From an uncultured Porphyromonas sp. (GTDB taxonomy: Bacteria; Bacteroidota; Bacteroidia; Bacteroidales; Porphyromonadaceae): a DNA stretch of 64,000 bases. The DNA lies in contig NZ_UQJH01000001.1 of the NCBI RefSeq assembly GCF_900541275.1, positions 372,001 through 436,000 of the forward strand, in the 5' to 3' direction. The notes beneath the pieces are model-generated. The model was not told the DNA's origin. It saw nothing but the letters and a program-made list of their open reading frames with translations, and did no database searches. A program made the translations under genes and the position numbers. Positions 1 to 8,946 of the stretch are shown here, piece by piece (the stretch's first letter is position 1; the number at the start of each line of letters is the position of its first letter).

Positions 1-1366
1 TCTTCATATCGCTCCGGTAGACCAGCGAGCTACTCTCCTGACGCTCGTAGTGATCGGGATCATCGGGAGAGAGCTTATTCGCCCGGGCATAGGTGACCTT
101 GGTAGTGGTCACCGGACGCCCTTGGGCGTCGTACTCCGGCAGTGAGGCGTAGGTCTGACCATAGATGAGGGGAGTACTACCATACTGCTCACGCGAGAGG
201 TAGTATCGGAGGGCAAAGACATCAGCAGGAGTATTCTGATTCATCGGAATATCCGAGTTGGCTCGCACAAGGATCACGCCATAAGTGCTGATACCGGCAA
301 AGAGAAGCCCCATCGCCATCGTCAGGTGAGCTAGCCTGTGAGCATCTGTCCGCTTGGAGTACCACAAATACCAGACGATGGCAGCGATCACGATGATGGG
401 GACGACCCAACCGCTCCCCATAAATGGGATCCCGAGCAGGATGCAGGTGGAGAGGAAGCCCACCCGGAGGAGTGTCATCGGCACGGGTCGTCTCATCGAT
501 GCATAGAGGGTGAGCCCCATCACAAGAGCCAGCACGAGGACGTAGCAGATCAGACCGCTATTATAGCTGAGACCAAGGGTATTGACGAAGAAGAGGTCAA
601 AGTATCCCGCCACCTCCGGCACACCCGGGATGATCCCAAAGAGGATCACTGCGATGAGGACAAAGGACAGTAGCGTAGCTACCAGTCCACCCCTCCACGT
701 TGCCTTTTCCGTCCGCTTGAAGTAGTACACCAGTGCCATCGCAGGGATAGCCAGCAGATTGAGCAGGTGCACACCCACACTCAGTCCCATAAGGTACGCT
801 GTCAGCAGGAGCCAGCGATCCTCCTTGATCGGATTGCGCGTCTCCTCCCACTTCAGTATGAGGTAGAAGACGAGAGCTGTGAAGAAACTCGAGAAGGCAT
901 ACACCTCACTCTCCACCGCACTATACCAAAATGTGTCAGTGAAGGCGTAGGTGAGCGAACCCACCAGGGCACTACCCAGAGCGATCCACGCATAGTCGGC
1001 AGGCATCTCAGCCTCCTCACGCCACGAGGCAGTGCGGAGGATAAAGGACCGCCGGATCAGGTGGCTTATCGTCCGGAAAAGAAGTAGTATCGTCAGACCG
1101 GAGAGGAGCCCACTCAGCGCATTGCCCGCAATGGCAATCCAATCGCCATGAGCTGGGAAAAGCTCAGCAAAGGCATTGTACGCCAGCATATAGAATGGCG
1201 CGCCCGGCGGGTGTCCCACCTCTAACTTATGGAAGGTGGTGATAAACTCCGGACAGTCCCATACCGAGGCACTCTTCTCCATGGTCACCCAGTAGACGAT
1301 GGCAGAGATGGCAAAGACGAGCCAGCTCATACCACGCTCCAGGCGCTTATAGTTACTTCGTTGCAT
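1..1366 (-). CDS. DUF2723 family multi-pass membrane protein (N-terminal part, cut by window edge)
   Basis: The minus-strand reading frame is open from an ATG at 1364-1366 to the left edge, about 455 codons without a stop. The protein starts MQRSNYKRLERGMSW, has an early hydrophobic segment, and then an acidic stretch around WDCPEFITTFHKLEVGHPPG. That arrangement, followed by many transmembrane helices, is typical of the Bacteroidota DUF2723 family, usually around 1,000 residues or more, which has been likened to protein O-mannosyltransferase-type GT-C enzymes. The substrate is unknown to me. The gene stands alone: its own upstream region holds a TATTTTTG -7 box (1406-1413) and a palindrome (1384-1399). 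The C-terminal half lies outside the window. Confidence 0.85.
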   Translation of the reverse strand, partial: MQRSNYKRLERGMSWLVFAISAIVYWVTMEKSASVWDCPEFITTFHKLEVGHPPGAPFYMLAYNAFAELFPAHGDWIAIAGNALSGLLSGLTILLLFRTISHLIRRSFILRTASWREEAEMPADYAWIALGSALVGSLTYAFTDTFWYSAVESEVYAFSSFFTALVFYLILKWEETRNPIKEDRWLLLTAYLMGLSVGVHLLNLLAIPAMALVYYFKRTEKATWRGGLVATLLSFVLIAVILFGIIPGVPEVAGYFDLFFVNTLGLSYNSGLICYVLVLALVMGLTLYASMRRPVPMTLLRVGFLSTCILLGIPFMGSGWVVPIIVIAAIVWYLWYSKRTDAHRLAHLTMAMGLLFAGISTYGVILVRANSDIPMNQNTPADVFALRYYLSREQYGSTPLIYGQTYASLPEYDAQGRPVTTTKVTYARANKLSPDDPDHYERQESSSLVYRSDMK

Positions 1367-1383
1367 GCTTATCTTCTCAACCA

Positions 1384-1399
1384 ATCGTGACATCACGAT
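1384..1399. promoter_or_regulatory. Operator-like palindrome in the DUF2723 leader
   Basis: ATCGTGA-CA-TCACGAT is a perfect 7+7 bp inverted repeat with a 2-bp centre. It sits between a minus-strand TATTTTTG box (1406-1413) and the start codon at 1366, where a repressor site or leader hairpin would act. The cognate regulator is unknown. Confidence 0.4.
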
Positions 1400-1532
1400 C
1401 AGTTGCAAAAATACCAATTTTTAGCCCAATGCCCCCTATGGAATGCCAACGCTCGTGCAACTAAGGAATGACCACAAAAGGGTACTCAAGGGCAGGGACT
1501 CCCCCTAAAACCAAAATTGATCTGAGAGAAAT

Positions 1533-1592
1533 CTAATACCGATATTAGTGAATCCTTATACCGGTATTAGAGAATACTAATACCGGTATAAG
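1533..1592. repeat. 22-bp-period palindrome array, copy 1 (3 units)
   Basis: Three 16-bp near-palindromes lie at 1533-1548, 1555-1570 and 1577-1592, each separated by a 6-bp spacer, so the period is exactly 22 bp. The units are CTAATACCGATATTAG, CTTATACCGGTATTAG and CTAATACCGGTATAAG. The array lies in the gap between the end of the kinase gene (1703) and the start of the DUF2723 gene (1366). The sequence after the last unit, AAATACCCCTGAGG, resembles the tail of copies 2 and 5. Apart from this array and the DUF2723 leader signals I see nothing else in the 1367-1702 gap. Confidence 0.9.
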
Positions 1593-1702
1593 AAATACCC
1601 CTGAGGAGGTGGTCGCTATCAGACTATTGCAAAATGGCATCGGACCAATGTATGTGACTCTTAACTGAGGAACTTGGTTTTTCAGTCAGGCGAATAAGAC
1701 GC

Positions 1703-2809
1703 TTACAGCCAGTGTGACATAAAGTCACTCATTTCCTTGGCCTTAGCCTCTAAGCGTGTCAGGTAGACAAACTGAGCCCACGCACGATCCCAATTGTGGT
1801 CCTTGTAGTCCGTCTTATAGTAGGTATCCCCATTGATGTAGTCGGTCAGGAATCGGACCGCCTGCATATAAGTCATCATACGACCGCCGTAGGGGATAAG
1901 TCGTGTCTCCGTCTCCGTGAGGAAGCTACTTGCTGAGGACATATAGCCCTCCACATACGACTTGAATATCTCCATATCCACACCAATCCTGGACTCATCG
2001 GTCTCATCCTCGGCACCGGTATTCACAGCAGTGCGGATGAAGTCTCCGACATCGGAGAGGATGAAGCCGGGCATCACGGTATCGAGGTCAATCACCGTCA
2101 GCACCTCTCCGGTCTCTTTGTCGAAGAGTATGTTATCCACTTTTGTATCTAAGTGATTGATATGCTTAGGTAGCTTTCCCTCCTCGTACAGTCTCTCCTG
2201 GATCAACATATCATCGGAGCGATCATCCAGCTCCTTGACAAGCTTACGTACACGGTCCTCAGCAGCTCTACCTACACGATCTTCTCGGATGGCATCAGAG
2301 AGCTCTCTGAGCCTAAATGCCATATCGTGGAAGCGGGGGATCGTCTCACCCAGTGTGCCCTCCGGCACATCAGCAAGACGGCTCTGAAACTGTCCGAAGG
2401 CCCTCCCGGCAGATCGTGCAGACTCCGGTGTGACTGTATCCACGGTAAGTGATCCAGGGATATAGAGCATCACGCGCCAGTAGGCTCCCTCGTAAGAGGT
2501 ATAGCGCTCCCCACACTTCGTGCGTAGGAATGTGCAGACGTGTCGGCCAACGTCCTGATCACCCTCAGCCTCCAGCTTTTTCCTAATGTGCTCTGTGACT
2601 GTGAATATATTCTGCTGAAGGGTGTCTACATCCCGGAAGACTTGATGATTGATCCGCTGGAGGACATACTTGATACGCTCCACACCATCAGGGCACTTAA
2701 CTGTAACACGGAGAGTATCATTAATATGACCATTCCCAAAAGGCTCTACGCCAACTACTTCACCCTCGATAGGGAATGCATCCAAGATCGCCTGATAGTT
2801 TTTTGTCAT
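1703..2809 (-). CDS. NahK-like phosphotransferase (N-acetylhexosamine 1-kinase / aminoglycoside phosphotransferase fold)
   Basis: This 368-residue soluble protein has the aminoglycoside-phosphotransferase/choline-kinase fold. The catalytic loop HLDTKVDN is at residues 219-226 and the metal-binding DLD at 241-243, followed by TVMPG. The combination of HxDTKxxN with DLDTVMPG is characteristic of the NahK group, which phosphorylates N-acetylhexosamines at C1. The exact sugar is inferred, not shown. It is the last gene of the leftward moxR/bat transcription unit, 10 bp after the PAP2 gene. With the GH20 and GH92 enzymes elsewhere in the window it would fit salvage of host amino sugars. A different small-molecule kinase activity remains possible. 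Confidence 0.75.
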   Translation of the reverse strand: MTKNYQAILDAFPIEGEVVGVEPFGNGHINDTLRVTVKCPDGVERIKYVLQRINHQVFRDVDTLQQNIFTVTEHIRKKLEAEGDQDVGRHVCTFLRTKCGERYTSYEGAYWRVMLYIPGSLTVDTVTPESARSAGRAFGQFQSRLADVPEGTLGETIPRFHDMAFRLRELSDAIREDRVGRAAEDRVRKLVKELDDRSDDMLIQERLYEEGKLPKHINHLDTKVDNILFDKETGEVLTVIDLDTVMPGFILSDVGDFIRTAVNTGAEDETDESRIGVDMEIFKSYVEGYMSSASSFLTETETRLIPYGGRMMTYMQAVRFLTDYINGDTYYKTDYKDHNWDRAWAQFVYLTRLEAKAKEMSDFMSHWL

Positions 2810-2819
2810 AATGTTAAGT

Positions 2820-3521
2820 TTAGAGATACAAGATGGGGTATACGATAGGTCCCAAGATCCAAAAGGCGAGGAATAGGATCACAAGAGAGAGTGCAATCTT
2901 ATCGATCCTACTGCGAGGAGTTATATAGCAGACCGACTTCTGTCGATCTGGGATCTTGAAAAAGCTGTGGCGCGTCTCACGATAGAGGTAGTACATCATA
3001 ATACCGACGAGGGTACCACAGAGACACCCCGCGATGACGTCTGAGAGAAAGTGGACACCTAAGTAGACGCGTGAGTACATCGTAGTCAGCACAACGATCG
3101 TCATAATTATGGAATAGCCCCTATGCCTCATCAGCAACATCGTGAAGGCCCCAAGGGCTGCAAAGTTGGTGCTATGACCGGAGATAAAGCCGTATAGACC
3201 TCCTCCTGAGTGTCCCATGACCGTCTTGACGACATCCTCCGTAAAGGGATGAAGGGTCGGGCGGAAGCGCTGGAAATAAGGCTTAAAGACAGCCGAAGAG
3301 AGCTGGTCAGAGATCACCATCATCAGTGCGACAAAGAGGATAAGCAACAGGCACTCCTTGGCCTTTTGCCGATAAAAAAGCAACGTGAAGAAAAAGATCA
3401 GGAAGAAGTACCAGATCCGCTTGTCGGAGAAGGTGAACATCACCGAGTCCAAATAGGCACTGTGAGGGCTATTGAGCCAGAGAAAAAAGTCTCGCTCCAG
3501 CAGGGCTAAATTCTCTACCAT
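2820..3521 (-). CDS. PAP2 family membrane phosphatase
   Basis: This 233-residue protein with about six hydrophobic segments carries all three signatures of type 2 phosphatidic acid phosphatases: KPx5RP at 80-88, SGH at 114-116, and SRx5HxxxD at 150-161 with His157 and Asp161. The family dephosphorylates lipid phosphates or pyrophosphates such as undecaprenyl pyrophosphate, phosphatidylglycerol phosphate or lipid A. Which lipid is used here cannot be told. The gene starts 4 bp after the stop of batE and so belongs to the same transcription unit. Confidence 0.88.
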   Translation of the reverse strand: MVENLALLERDFFLWLNSPHSAYLDSVMFTFSDKRIWYFFLIFFFTLLFYRQKAKECLLLILFVALMMVISDQLSSAVFKPYFQRFRPTLHPFTEDVVKTVMGHSGGGLYGFISGHSTNFAALGAFTMLLMRHRGYSIIMTIVVLTTMYSRVYLGVHFLSDVIAGCLCGTLVGIMMYYLYRETRHSFFKIPDRQKSVCYITPRSRIDKIALSLVILFLAFWILGPIVYPILYL

Positions 3522-3525
3522 TCTA

Positions 3526-4371
3526 TCAGTCGCTAAAGTCGTTGATTAAGTCAAAGGTCTCCTCGGGGACCCAGCCGACTGTCCCGTCAGCAAGTCGTAT
3601 CTCAGCGTAGCCCCCTACTCTACCCAGCACCCTAACCTTATGCCCCTCGTGCACTACCGCAATATCCTGCGACGAGGAGTCGGGAGAGCTCTGCAGAGTG
3701 ATCACAGGGGCCGTCAGGATCGCCTCAGAGCGATCAGTGATAAACCGATAAGATCGGTACACAAAGAGATTGAGGACCAGGCATAGTACGAGAGCGACTA
3801 ACCCGGCATAGAAGCCTATACGCCTCTTAGTCTCACTACGTCCGTAAGCAAAGAGGAAAATGAGTAGGATAAAGATCACAAAGGAGCCTAAGGCAAGGCT
3901 CATCCATACCGGTAGAGAGAACCAGTGCGTCATCCCGTCCATCATCCGTGAGAGCATCTGTGATCGGGGCTGCTCTACCTTCTCGGCCATATGGTCGGCG
4001 AGGAAGGCAAGGTTGTAGCGGGTGTCAGCGTCAGAGGGATCCAGTCTGTAGGCGCGCTCGAGACTGAGGATGGCGCTGGAGAGCTGACCATCCTTATAGT
4101 ATGCACAGCCGAGATTGTAGTACAGCTCGGCGGAGGGCTCAGGCGAGAGGCTGAGGCACTTCTCGTAGATCGATATAGCGAGGCTGTACTTTTGCTCACC
4201 ATACGCAGTCGTTGCCTCATCCATCAGTCTCTTGATGTCGGTCGAGGAGACTGCGCCATCAGTGAGTGCCACGACGTCGGTACTATCTGTAGGAGCCGTC
4301 TCCTGAGCAGAGGCAACTCCACTGAGGGAAATAGAGAGGAGAAGGATGGGAAGTATCAGTAGTCGTTTCAT
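3526..4371 (-). CDS. batE: BatE, TPR and SH3 domain protein of the Bat operon
   Basis: The protein has 281 residues. A signal peptide (MKRLLILPILLLSISLSG, then VASAQ) is followed by a TPR region at about 45-135. Two transmembrane helices lie near 155-205, and a C-terminal SH3-like domain (about 215-275) ends in the typical GWVP motif. This TPR-TM-SH3 order matches BatE of the Bacteroidota aerotolerance operon, thought to assemble with BatA-D at the inner membrane and periplasm. The function is known only loosely (oxygen or envelope-stress tolerance in Bacteroides and Leptospira work). The start codon overlaps the batD stop by one base. Confidence 0.88.
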   Translation of the reverse strand: MKRLLILPILLLSISLSGVASAQETAPTDSTDVVALTDGAVSSTDIKRLMDEATTAYGEQKYSLAISIYEKCLSLSPEPSAELYYNLGCAYYKDGQLSSAILSLERAYRLDPSDADTRYNLAFLADHMAEKVEQPRSQMLSRMMDGMTHWFSLPVWMSLALGSFVIFILLIFLFAYGRSETKRRIGFYAGLVALVLCLVLNLFVYRSYRFITDRSEAILTAPVITLQSSPDSSSQDIAVVHEGHKVRVLGRVGGYAEIRLADGTVGWVPEETFDLINDFSD

Positions 4372-6218
4372 CAGTCTATGATCTTGATTTTAGAGGCCTC
4401 AATGCCATCAATGACCTCCGATGAGGTCTTGTAGAGCTCATCCCTTAGCCCTCCCTCCTCTGAGGGTGCAAAGCGAGCCAGCTCAAGGTCTGACTGTACG
4501 GAGAGGGTCCGGCTCACAAGCTCATCGGACAAGCCATTAACTCGCATGACCTCCGCAATACGTTCCTTAGAGAGATCGGAGGGCGCGATATGGAGCTTGG
4601 CACAGAGGTAGCTATTGAGACCATTGAGGAGTGCCTCATAGTAGGCCATATTGTCGCCCTTGGCGCGCTCCTTCTCCGCCAGCTTGAGATACTTTCGCGC
4701 CATCTTGCCGGCACGACGGGCACGATTGTGGGAGTTCTCGACCGATCCGGCTCGGCGGGAGCGAATGAGGAAGAAGGCAATCATACCTATAAGGAGTACC
4801 ACGCCATAGAGCAGCCAGTATGTCCTGAGGCTGACTCGTGAAAGATGGGTAAGCCTGCCGGTAGGCTTGAGGTAACGAATGTCGTTGCCCAAGCGCTTGA
4901 GGGCATCGTGGCTACCGAAGGCAGAGCCATCCGACACAGCCGATCCGCTGCCTTTCTCTACCTGGATTTTCTGTGCAGGGATCACTTCACGCTTGTAGGA
5001 CCCAGTCCTGGGGTCAAAGTAGGAGTAGGTAACCTCGGGAATGGTATAGGTACCCTCGTACCTCGGGATGGCGAAGTACTCGATGGACTTCCAGCCGGAT
5101 GCTCCTCCCGCCGTGACCTGGATGTCGTCCTCCTCTTGAGGATCATAGACCTCAAAGCCCTCGGGCCACTGCACCTCAGGGAGGGTAGACAGCTTAAGAT
5201 TTCCCTCACCACTGAGAGTCAGTTTCATCTGTACACTCTCACCGGTCTTCACAGGCTGGTGAAGCCCATCGGAGGTGAGCCTGAAGTCGCCGACAGCTCC
5301 TGTAAAGTCGTCAGGCTTCGGCATAGGGAGGGGCTTCACATTGACCGTAAAGGGCTTGGTGGTCACCTTTTTCCGAACCCTCTGGTAGGAGTCAAAGAAG
5401 CCGGAGAAGAAGTCCTCGGGATCATTATTCTGCGAGGGAACCGTCACAAGGAGGCCAAAGGAACCTGATGGGACGCTGAGCTTACCGGGCTTTTGAGGAA
5501 AGAGAAGCTGACGGAGGAGCGTCACTGTGTAGTAATTTTTGCCCCGATACTGCTCTATGTCGAGCTGTAGCGGACCAGTCTGTGGGATCTCTTGCTTGAC
5601 AAATCCATCGTACTCGGGGAAGTTGGCGCTCTCGATCTGGATCCCTTGATATCTCGAGTAGAGCTTGTAGGTGACGAGGAGGGCCTCCTGCTCATAGACG
5701 GTCGTCTTACTCACATTAGCCACCACCTGCAGGGCATCATTGCTCAGGTGGACCGCCTCAGCGTCGGAGAGCTTACCCTCACCCTCATCGCCGGATGCAC
5801 TTGATCCGGAGGCTCCAGGAGAGGCGGCAGATGGCTCATAGACCTTGAAGGTCGTAGCCCCCGATCGATAGCTGGCGCCTCCGACCTTGACAGTAGCGGA
5901 GGGGAGGCTGTAGGAGCCGGCATGATCAGCTATCAGAGTGTAGGTGAATGAGGTTGAGGAGGAGCGGGACATCTTACCATTGATGATGCTGGTACTCGAG
6001 GATCGACTCACCGCAGGTCCATATAGGACCTCTAATCCTGATGGGAACGCCCACTGAGGATCGGATGCCTTGTCACTCACGATCAGCTGGATCCTGAAGG
6101 GCTCCCCGACGACCGCTTCCTGGGGCGGTGAGACCCGTACAGTTACCTTATCCGTCGCCTGAGCAGTCAGGGAGAGGATGAGGAGGCTTGCGATTATATA
6201 AAATACTCTACGAGACAT
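4371..6218 (-). CDS. batD: BatD, periplasmic Ig-like repeat membrane protein
   Basis: This is a 615-residue protein with an N-terminal signal peptide and a long extracytoplasmic part made of beta-rich segments. Examples are the opening VTVRVSPPQEAVVGEPFRIQ and the repeated form SVQMKLTLSGEGNLK. One transmembrane helix near 470-490 (YWLLYGVVLLIGMIAFFLI) is followed by a basic cytoplasmic helical tail. This is the BatD layout, between batC and batE in the conserved order. A Ser-rich stretch near 135-145 is probably a linker. Function is assigned by family and synteny. Confidence 0.88.
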   Translation of the reverse strand: MSRRVFYIIASLLILSLTAQATDKVTVRVSPPQEAVVGEPFRIQLIVSDKASDPQWAFPSGLEVLYGPAVSRSSSTSIINGKMSRSSSTSFTYTLIADHAGSYSLPSATVKVGGASYRSGATTFKVYEPSAASPGASGSSASGDEGEGKLSDAEAVHLSNDALQVVANVSKTTVYEQEALLVTYKLYSRYQGIQIESANFPEYDGFVKQEIPQTGPLQLDIEQYRGKNYYTVTLLRQLLFPQKPGKLSVPSGSFGLLVTVPSQNNDPEDFFSGFFDSYQRVRKKVTTKPFTVNVKPLPMPKPDDFTGAVGDFRLTSDGLHQPVKTGESVQMKLTLSGEGNLKLSTLPEVQWPEGFEVYDPQEEDDIQVTAGGASGWKSIEYFAIPRYEGTYTIPEVTYSYFDPRTGSYKREVIPAQKIQVEKGSGSAVSDGSAFGSHDALKRLGNDIRYLKPTGRLTHLSRVSLRTYWLLYGVVLLIGMIAFFLIRSRRAGSVENSHNRARRAGKMARKYLKLAEKERAKGDNMAYYEALLNGLNSYLCAKLHIAPSDLSKERIAEVMRVNGLSDELVSRTLSVQSDLELARFAPSEEGGLRDELYKTSSEVIDGIEASKIKIID

Positions 6219-6224
6219 AGTGGA

Positions 6225-6935
6225 TTACCAATTCTTGCGACGACTGCGCCCTCTCTGCTGCTGAGCCTGCTCGAGCTTATGCCGGGTATTCTTCTCATCC
6301 TTTTGGAGGGCTTGGAGGATCCTACTGGCGGTCTCTTGAGACATCTGATCCTGACTGGGCTGCTGAGGTTGCTTCTGCTGATCTTTCTGCTGATCCTGCT
6401 GGTTTTTCTTCTGATCCTGCTGGTCTTTCTTCTGATCCTTATCCTGATCTTGCTTCTGATCCTGTCCACCACCGCCATTTTTTTTCTGATTCTCCAGTAG
6501 CTTCTGAGCGAGAGCGAGGTTGTAGCGCGTGTCCTCATCGGAGGGGCGCCTACGAAGTGACTCCTTGTAGTACTCGATCGCCTGCTCCAGCTGCTTAGTT
6601 CGGAAAGCGGTGTTGCCGGCGTTGTGCGTCAGATCGGCCGCCTCAGTAGGAGTGAGCAGAGACAGGTGCGGAGCGAGAGACTGGTAGAGTTTGCCTGCCT
6701 CCTCTCCTCGATCGGTCCGGTAGAGGACATTGGCAAGATTGAAGATCGTGGTGCGGTCGCTCTTATTGAACTCAAGAGCCTTGCGGTAGTCTATCTCAGC
6801 CTTGGAGTACTCCTTGGAGCGATAGAGCTTATTGCCGCTGCGGGTCAGGTCCCGGACCTGCTTCTGCCCCCACAGGGGGAGACAGAAGAGAGTGGCAAAG
6901 AGGATCGACAGCAAGTACTTACTTCTCATCATCAC
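6225..6935 (-). CDS. batC: BatC, TPR protein with a Lys/Asp/Gln-rich tail
   Basis: The protein has 236 residues: a signal peptide, then TPR repeats at about 25-145 (the repeat at 122-145 reads AIEYYKESLRRRPSDEDTRYNL), then a low-complexity region at about 153-200 built almost only of K, D and Q. The family pattern and the place between batB and batD give the name. The gene overlaps the 3' end of batB by 17 bp, which suggests translational coupling. The K/D/Q stretch is probably a flexible linker and also explains spurious Leu-rich reading frames on the opposite strand. Confidence 0.85.
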   Translation of the reverse strand: MMMRSKYLLSILFATLFCLPLWGQKQVRDLTRSGNKLYRSKEYSKAEIDYRKALEFNKSDRTTIFNLANVLYRTDRGEEAGKLYQSLAPHLSLLTPTEAADLTHNAGNTAFRTKQLEQAIEYYKESLRRRPSDEDTRYNLALAQKLLENQKKNGGGGQDQKQDQDKDQKKDQQDQKKNQQDQQKDQQKQPQQPSQDQMSQETASRILQALQKDEKNTRHKLEQAQQQRGRSRRKNW

Positions 6936-7953
6936 GCTTTATGTCAAAGATATTAAACCGCCTGAGGAACCTATTCTTATGATCCAGCATCAGCAGGTCT
7001 ATCATGAGCAGGAGCAACGCCGGTATCAGGAAGTAATAATAGACATCCGCATAGGATCGGTAGACGGTGGTACTCATATCCGACTTCTGCAGTCTGTCGA
7101 GGCTCTTCTTGAGGAGTCGGACAGCTCCGGAGACATCCTGAGCATGGATATAAACCCCATCGGCAGTCTCAGCAATCTGCTTGGCGAGCTGCTGATTGAG
7201 GCGAGTAACGACCACCTTACCCTCTTCGTCCGTCAGATACTCACCATTCCCCATCGGGATCGGTGCACCCTCCTCAGTCCCTACACCGAGGACGGAGATG
7301 AGGATTCCTTTCTCCTTAGCAGCCTGAAGCGCCTCCTCCACATCTCCATCAAGATTCTCCGCATCGGTGATCAGCACCAGCGCTTTCTTCACCTCCTTGT
7401 CCGATGAAAAGCCTCTGGTAGCCAGCTTGATTGCTTCACCGATAACGGTCCCCTGAGCAGCTATGAGGCTTGGATCAGCAGACTGGAGAAACATCTTGGC
7501 GGAGACGAAGTCCGACGTGATCGGTAGCTGGATGTAGGCTTCCCCGGCGAAGTAGATCAGACCGATCTTGTTATTAGCCAACTCGTCCGTCATGCGAGAC
7601 ACTATGTTCTTGGCTAACTTGAGACGGCTCGGGGTAACGTCCTTGGCAAGCATCGAATTGGAGAGGTCGAGAGCGACGATCATCTCGATGCCCTCCAGCT
7701 TTACCTTCTCCGGCTTTGATCCCACCTGTGGGCGGGCAAGCGCCACCACGATGAGCATACCGGAGGCGATGAGTAGGATGTCCTTCGTCAGTTTTCGTCT
7801 CAGAGAGAGATCGGGCATCAGCTGGCGAACCAGCTCTGTCTCACCGAAGTTCTTAAGCTTCTTCTTGTCCCTCCTGATCCTCAAGAATGCCCACACCAAG
7901 AGGAGCGCGAGAGGCACGAGCAAGAGCAGTATGTAGGGGTATAAAAATCGCAT
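6919..7953 (-). CDS. batB: BatB, membrane-anchored von Willebrand A protein
   Basis: The protein has 344 residues, with a transmembrane helix at 5-25, a second near 60-72, a vWA domain at about 90-280, and a C-terminal helix near 305-325. The MIDAS motif DLSNS (96-100) is intact, so metal-dependent ligand binding is expected. BatA and BatB are paralogous vWA proteins thought to interact on the periplasmic face with BatC and BatD. It follows batA by 12 bp and overlaps batC. Confidence 0.9.
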   Translation of the reverse strand: MRFLYPYILLLLVPLALLLVWAFLRIRRDKKKLKNFGETELVRQLMPDLSLRRKLTKDILLIASGMLIVVALARPQVGSKPEKVKLEGIEMIVALDLSNSMLAKDVTPSRLKLAKNIVSRMTDELANNKIGLIYFAGEAYIQLPITSDFVSAKMFLQSADPSLIAAQGTVIGEAIKLATRGFSSDKEVKKALVLITDAENLDGDVEEALQAAKEKGILISVLGVGTEEGAPIPMGNGEYLTDEEGKVVVTRLNQQLAKQIAETADGVYIHAQDVSGAVRLLKKSLDRLQKSDMSTTVYRSYADVYYYFLIPALLLLMIDLLMLDHKNRFLRRFNIFDIKRDDEK

Positions 7954-7965
7954 ATCCTCAGTATA

Positions 7966-8946
7966 TCACGGCATCGTACGGAAGGCAGTCGTCCTCAAAA
8001 GGATCGCCCCAAATAGGCAGAGTAGGGCGGCACAGAGCCAGGGCATAAAGTGCTCAGACTTCTCCGTGTAGTTATGTACCTCCAGCTTGATCTTCTCCAT
8101 CTGATCGATCTGGTCGTAGATCTCCTCAAGGCTAGAGTTGTCCGTGGCCCTAAAGAAACTACCACCGGTGGTTTCAGCAATGGTCCGGAGGGAGCTTTCA
8201 TCGATCTCCACCGGCATCATCTGATACTCGATACCGAAGTCCGTCATCACGGGATAGGGAGCCTGCCCCATAGTACCGACAGCGATAGTGTAGACTCTGA
8301 TCCCAAAGCTCTTCGCAATCTCAGCCGCCGTCATAGGGTCGATGGTTCCGGCGTTATTGGTTCCATCCGTAAGGAGGATCACCACCTTACTGTCACCCTT
8401 CTGGTCCTTAAGTCGGCTCACTGCGGTGGCAAGACCATCACCGATGGCTGTTCCGTCCTCCAGCAGTCCTATGTCCACCTGACTGAGGAGGCTGAGTAGG
8501 ATGGCGTGGTCTGTAGTGAGGGGGCACTGGGTAAAGCTCTCTCCGGCAAAGATCACCAAGCCGATGTTGTCATGCTCGCGAGAGGAGATAAATTCGCCAG
8601 CCACCGTCTTTGCCGCTTCGACACGATTGGGCTGTAGGTCTCGGGCAAGCATACTCCCGGAGATATCTAAGGCCATCATAATATTGATGCCCTCCGTCTC
8701 ACTTGACGACTTGCTACTAAAGCTCTGCGGGCGGGCAAGTGCCACCACCATACACGAGTAAGCGCTGAGCAGCAGGGCAAAAGGGATCCACGTCAGGCGT
8801 GAGCGCAAGCTACGACGCATACCGCGGAAGGCATTGGCGGTGCTCAGCGTAAAGGTTGCTGGACGCTTCCGCCTACGTAGATACAGGTAGACGAAAAGCG
8901 GTAAGAGCAGTAGGAGGAGAAAAAAACAAGGATGTGCAAATGTCAT
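7966..8946 (-). CDS. batA: BatA, membrane-anchored von Willebrand A protein
   Basis: The protein has 326 residues with two N-terminal hydrophobic segments (5-24 and 52-70), a vWA domain with the MIDAS motif DISGS at 94-98, and a C-terminal transmembrane helix. It is paralogous to BatB; both carry ALARPQ just before the vWA domain. It overlaps the upstream membrane-protein gene by 4 bp, consistent with operon transcription and coupled translation. Function in oxygen or stress tolerance is by family and context only. Confidence 0.9.
   Translation of the reverse strand: MTFAHPCFFLLLLLLPLFVYLYLRRRKRPATFTLSTANAFRGMRRSLRSRLTWIPFALLLSAYSCMVVALARPQSFSSKSSSETEGINIMMALDISGSMLARDLQPNRVEAAKTVAGEFISSREHDNIGLVIFAGESFTQCPLTTDHAILLSLLSQVDIGLLEDGTAIGDGLATAVSRLKDQKGDSKVVILLTDGTNNAGTIDPMTAAEIAKSFGIRVYTIAVGTMGQAPYPVMTDFGIEYQMMPVEIDESSLRTIAETTGGSFFRATDNSSLEEIYDQIDQMEKIKLEVHNYTEKSEHFMPWLCAALLCLFGAILLRTTAFRTMP

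Noticed and set aside
6279..6500. Leu/Ile-rich 73-residue frame, looking like a membrane protein, on the plus strand
   Set aside because: It is the antisense of the Lys/Asp/Gln-rich codons of batC.
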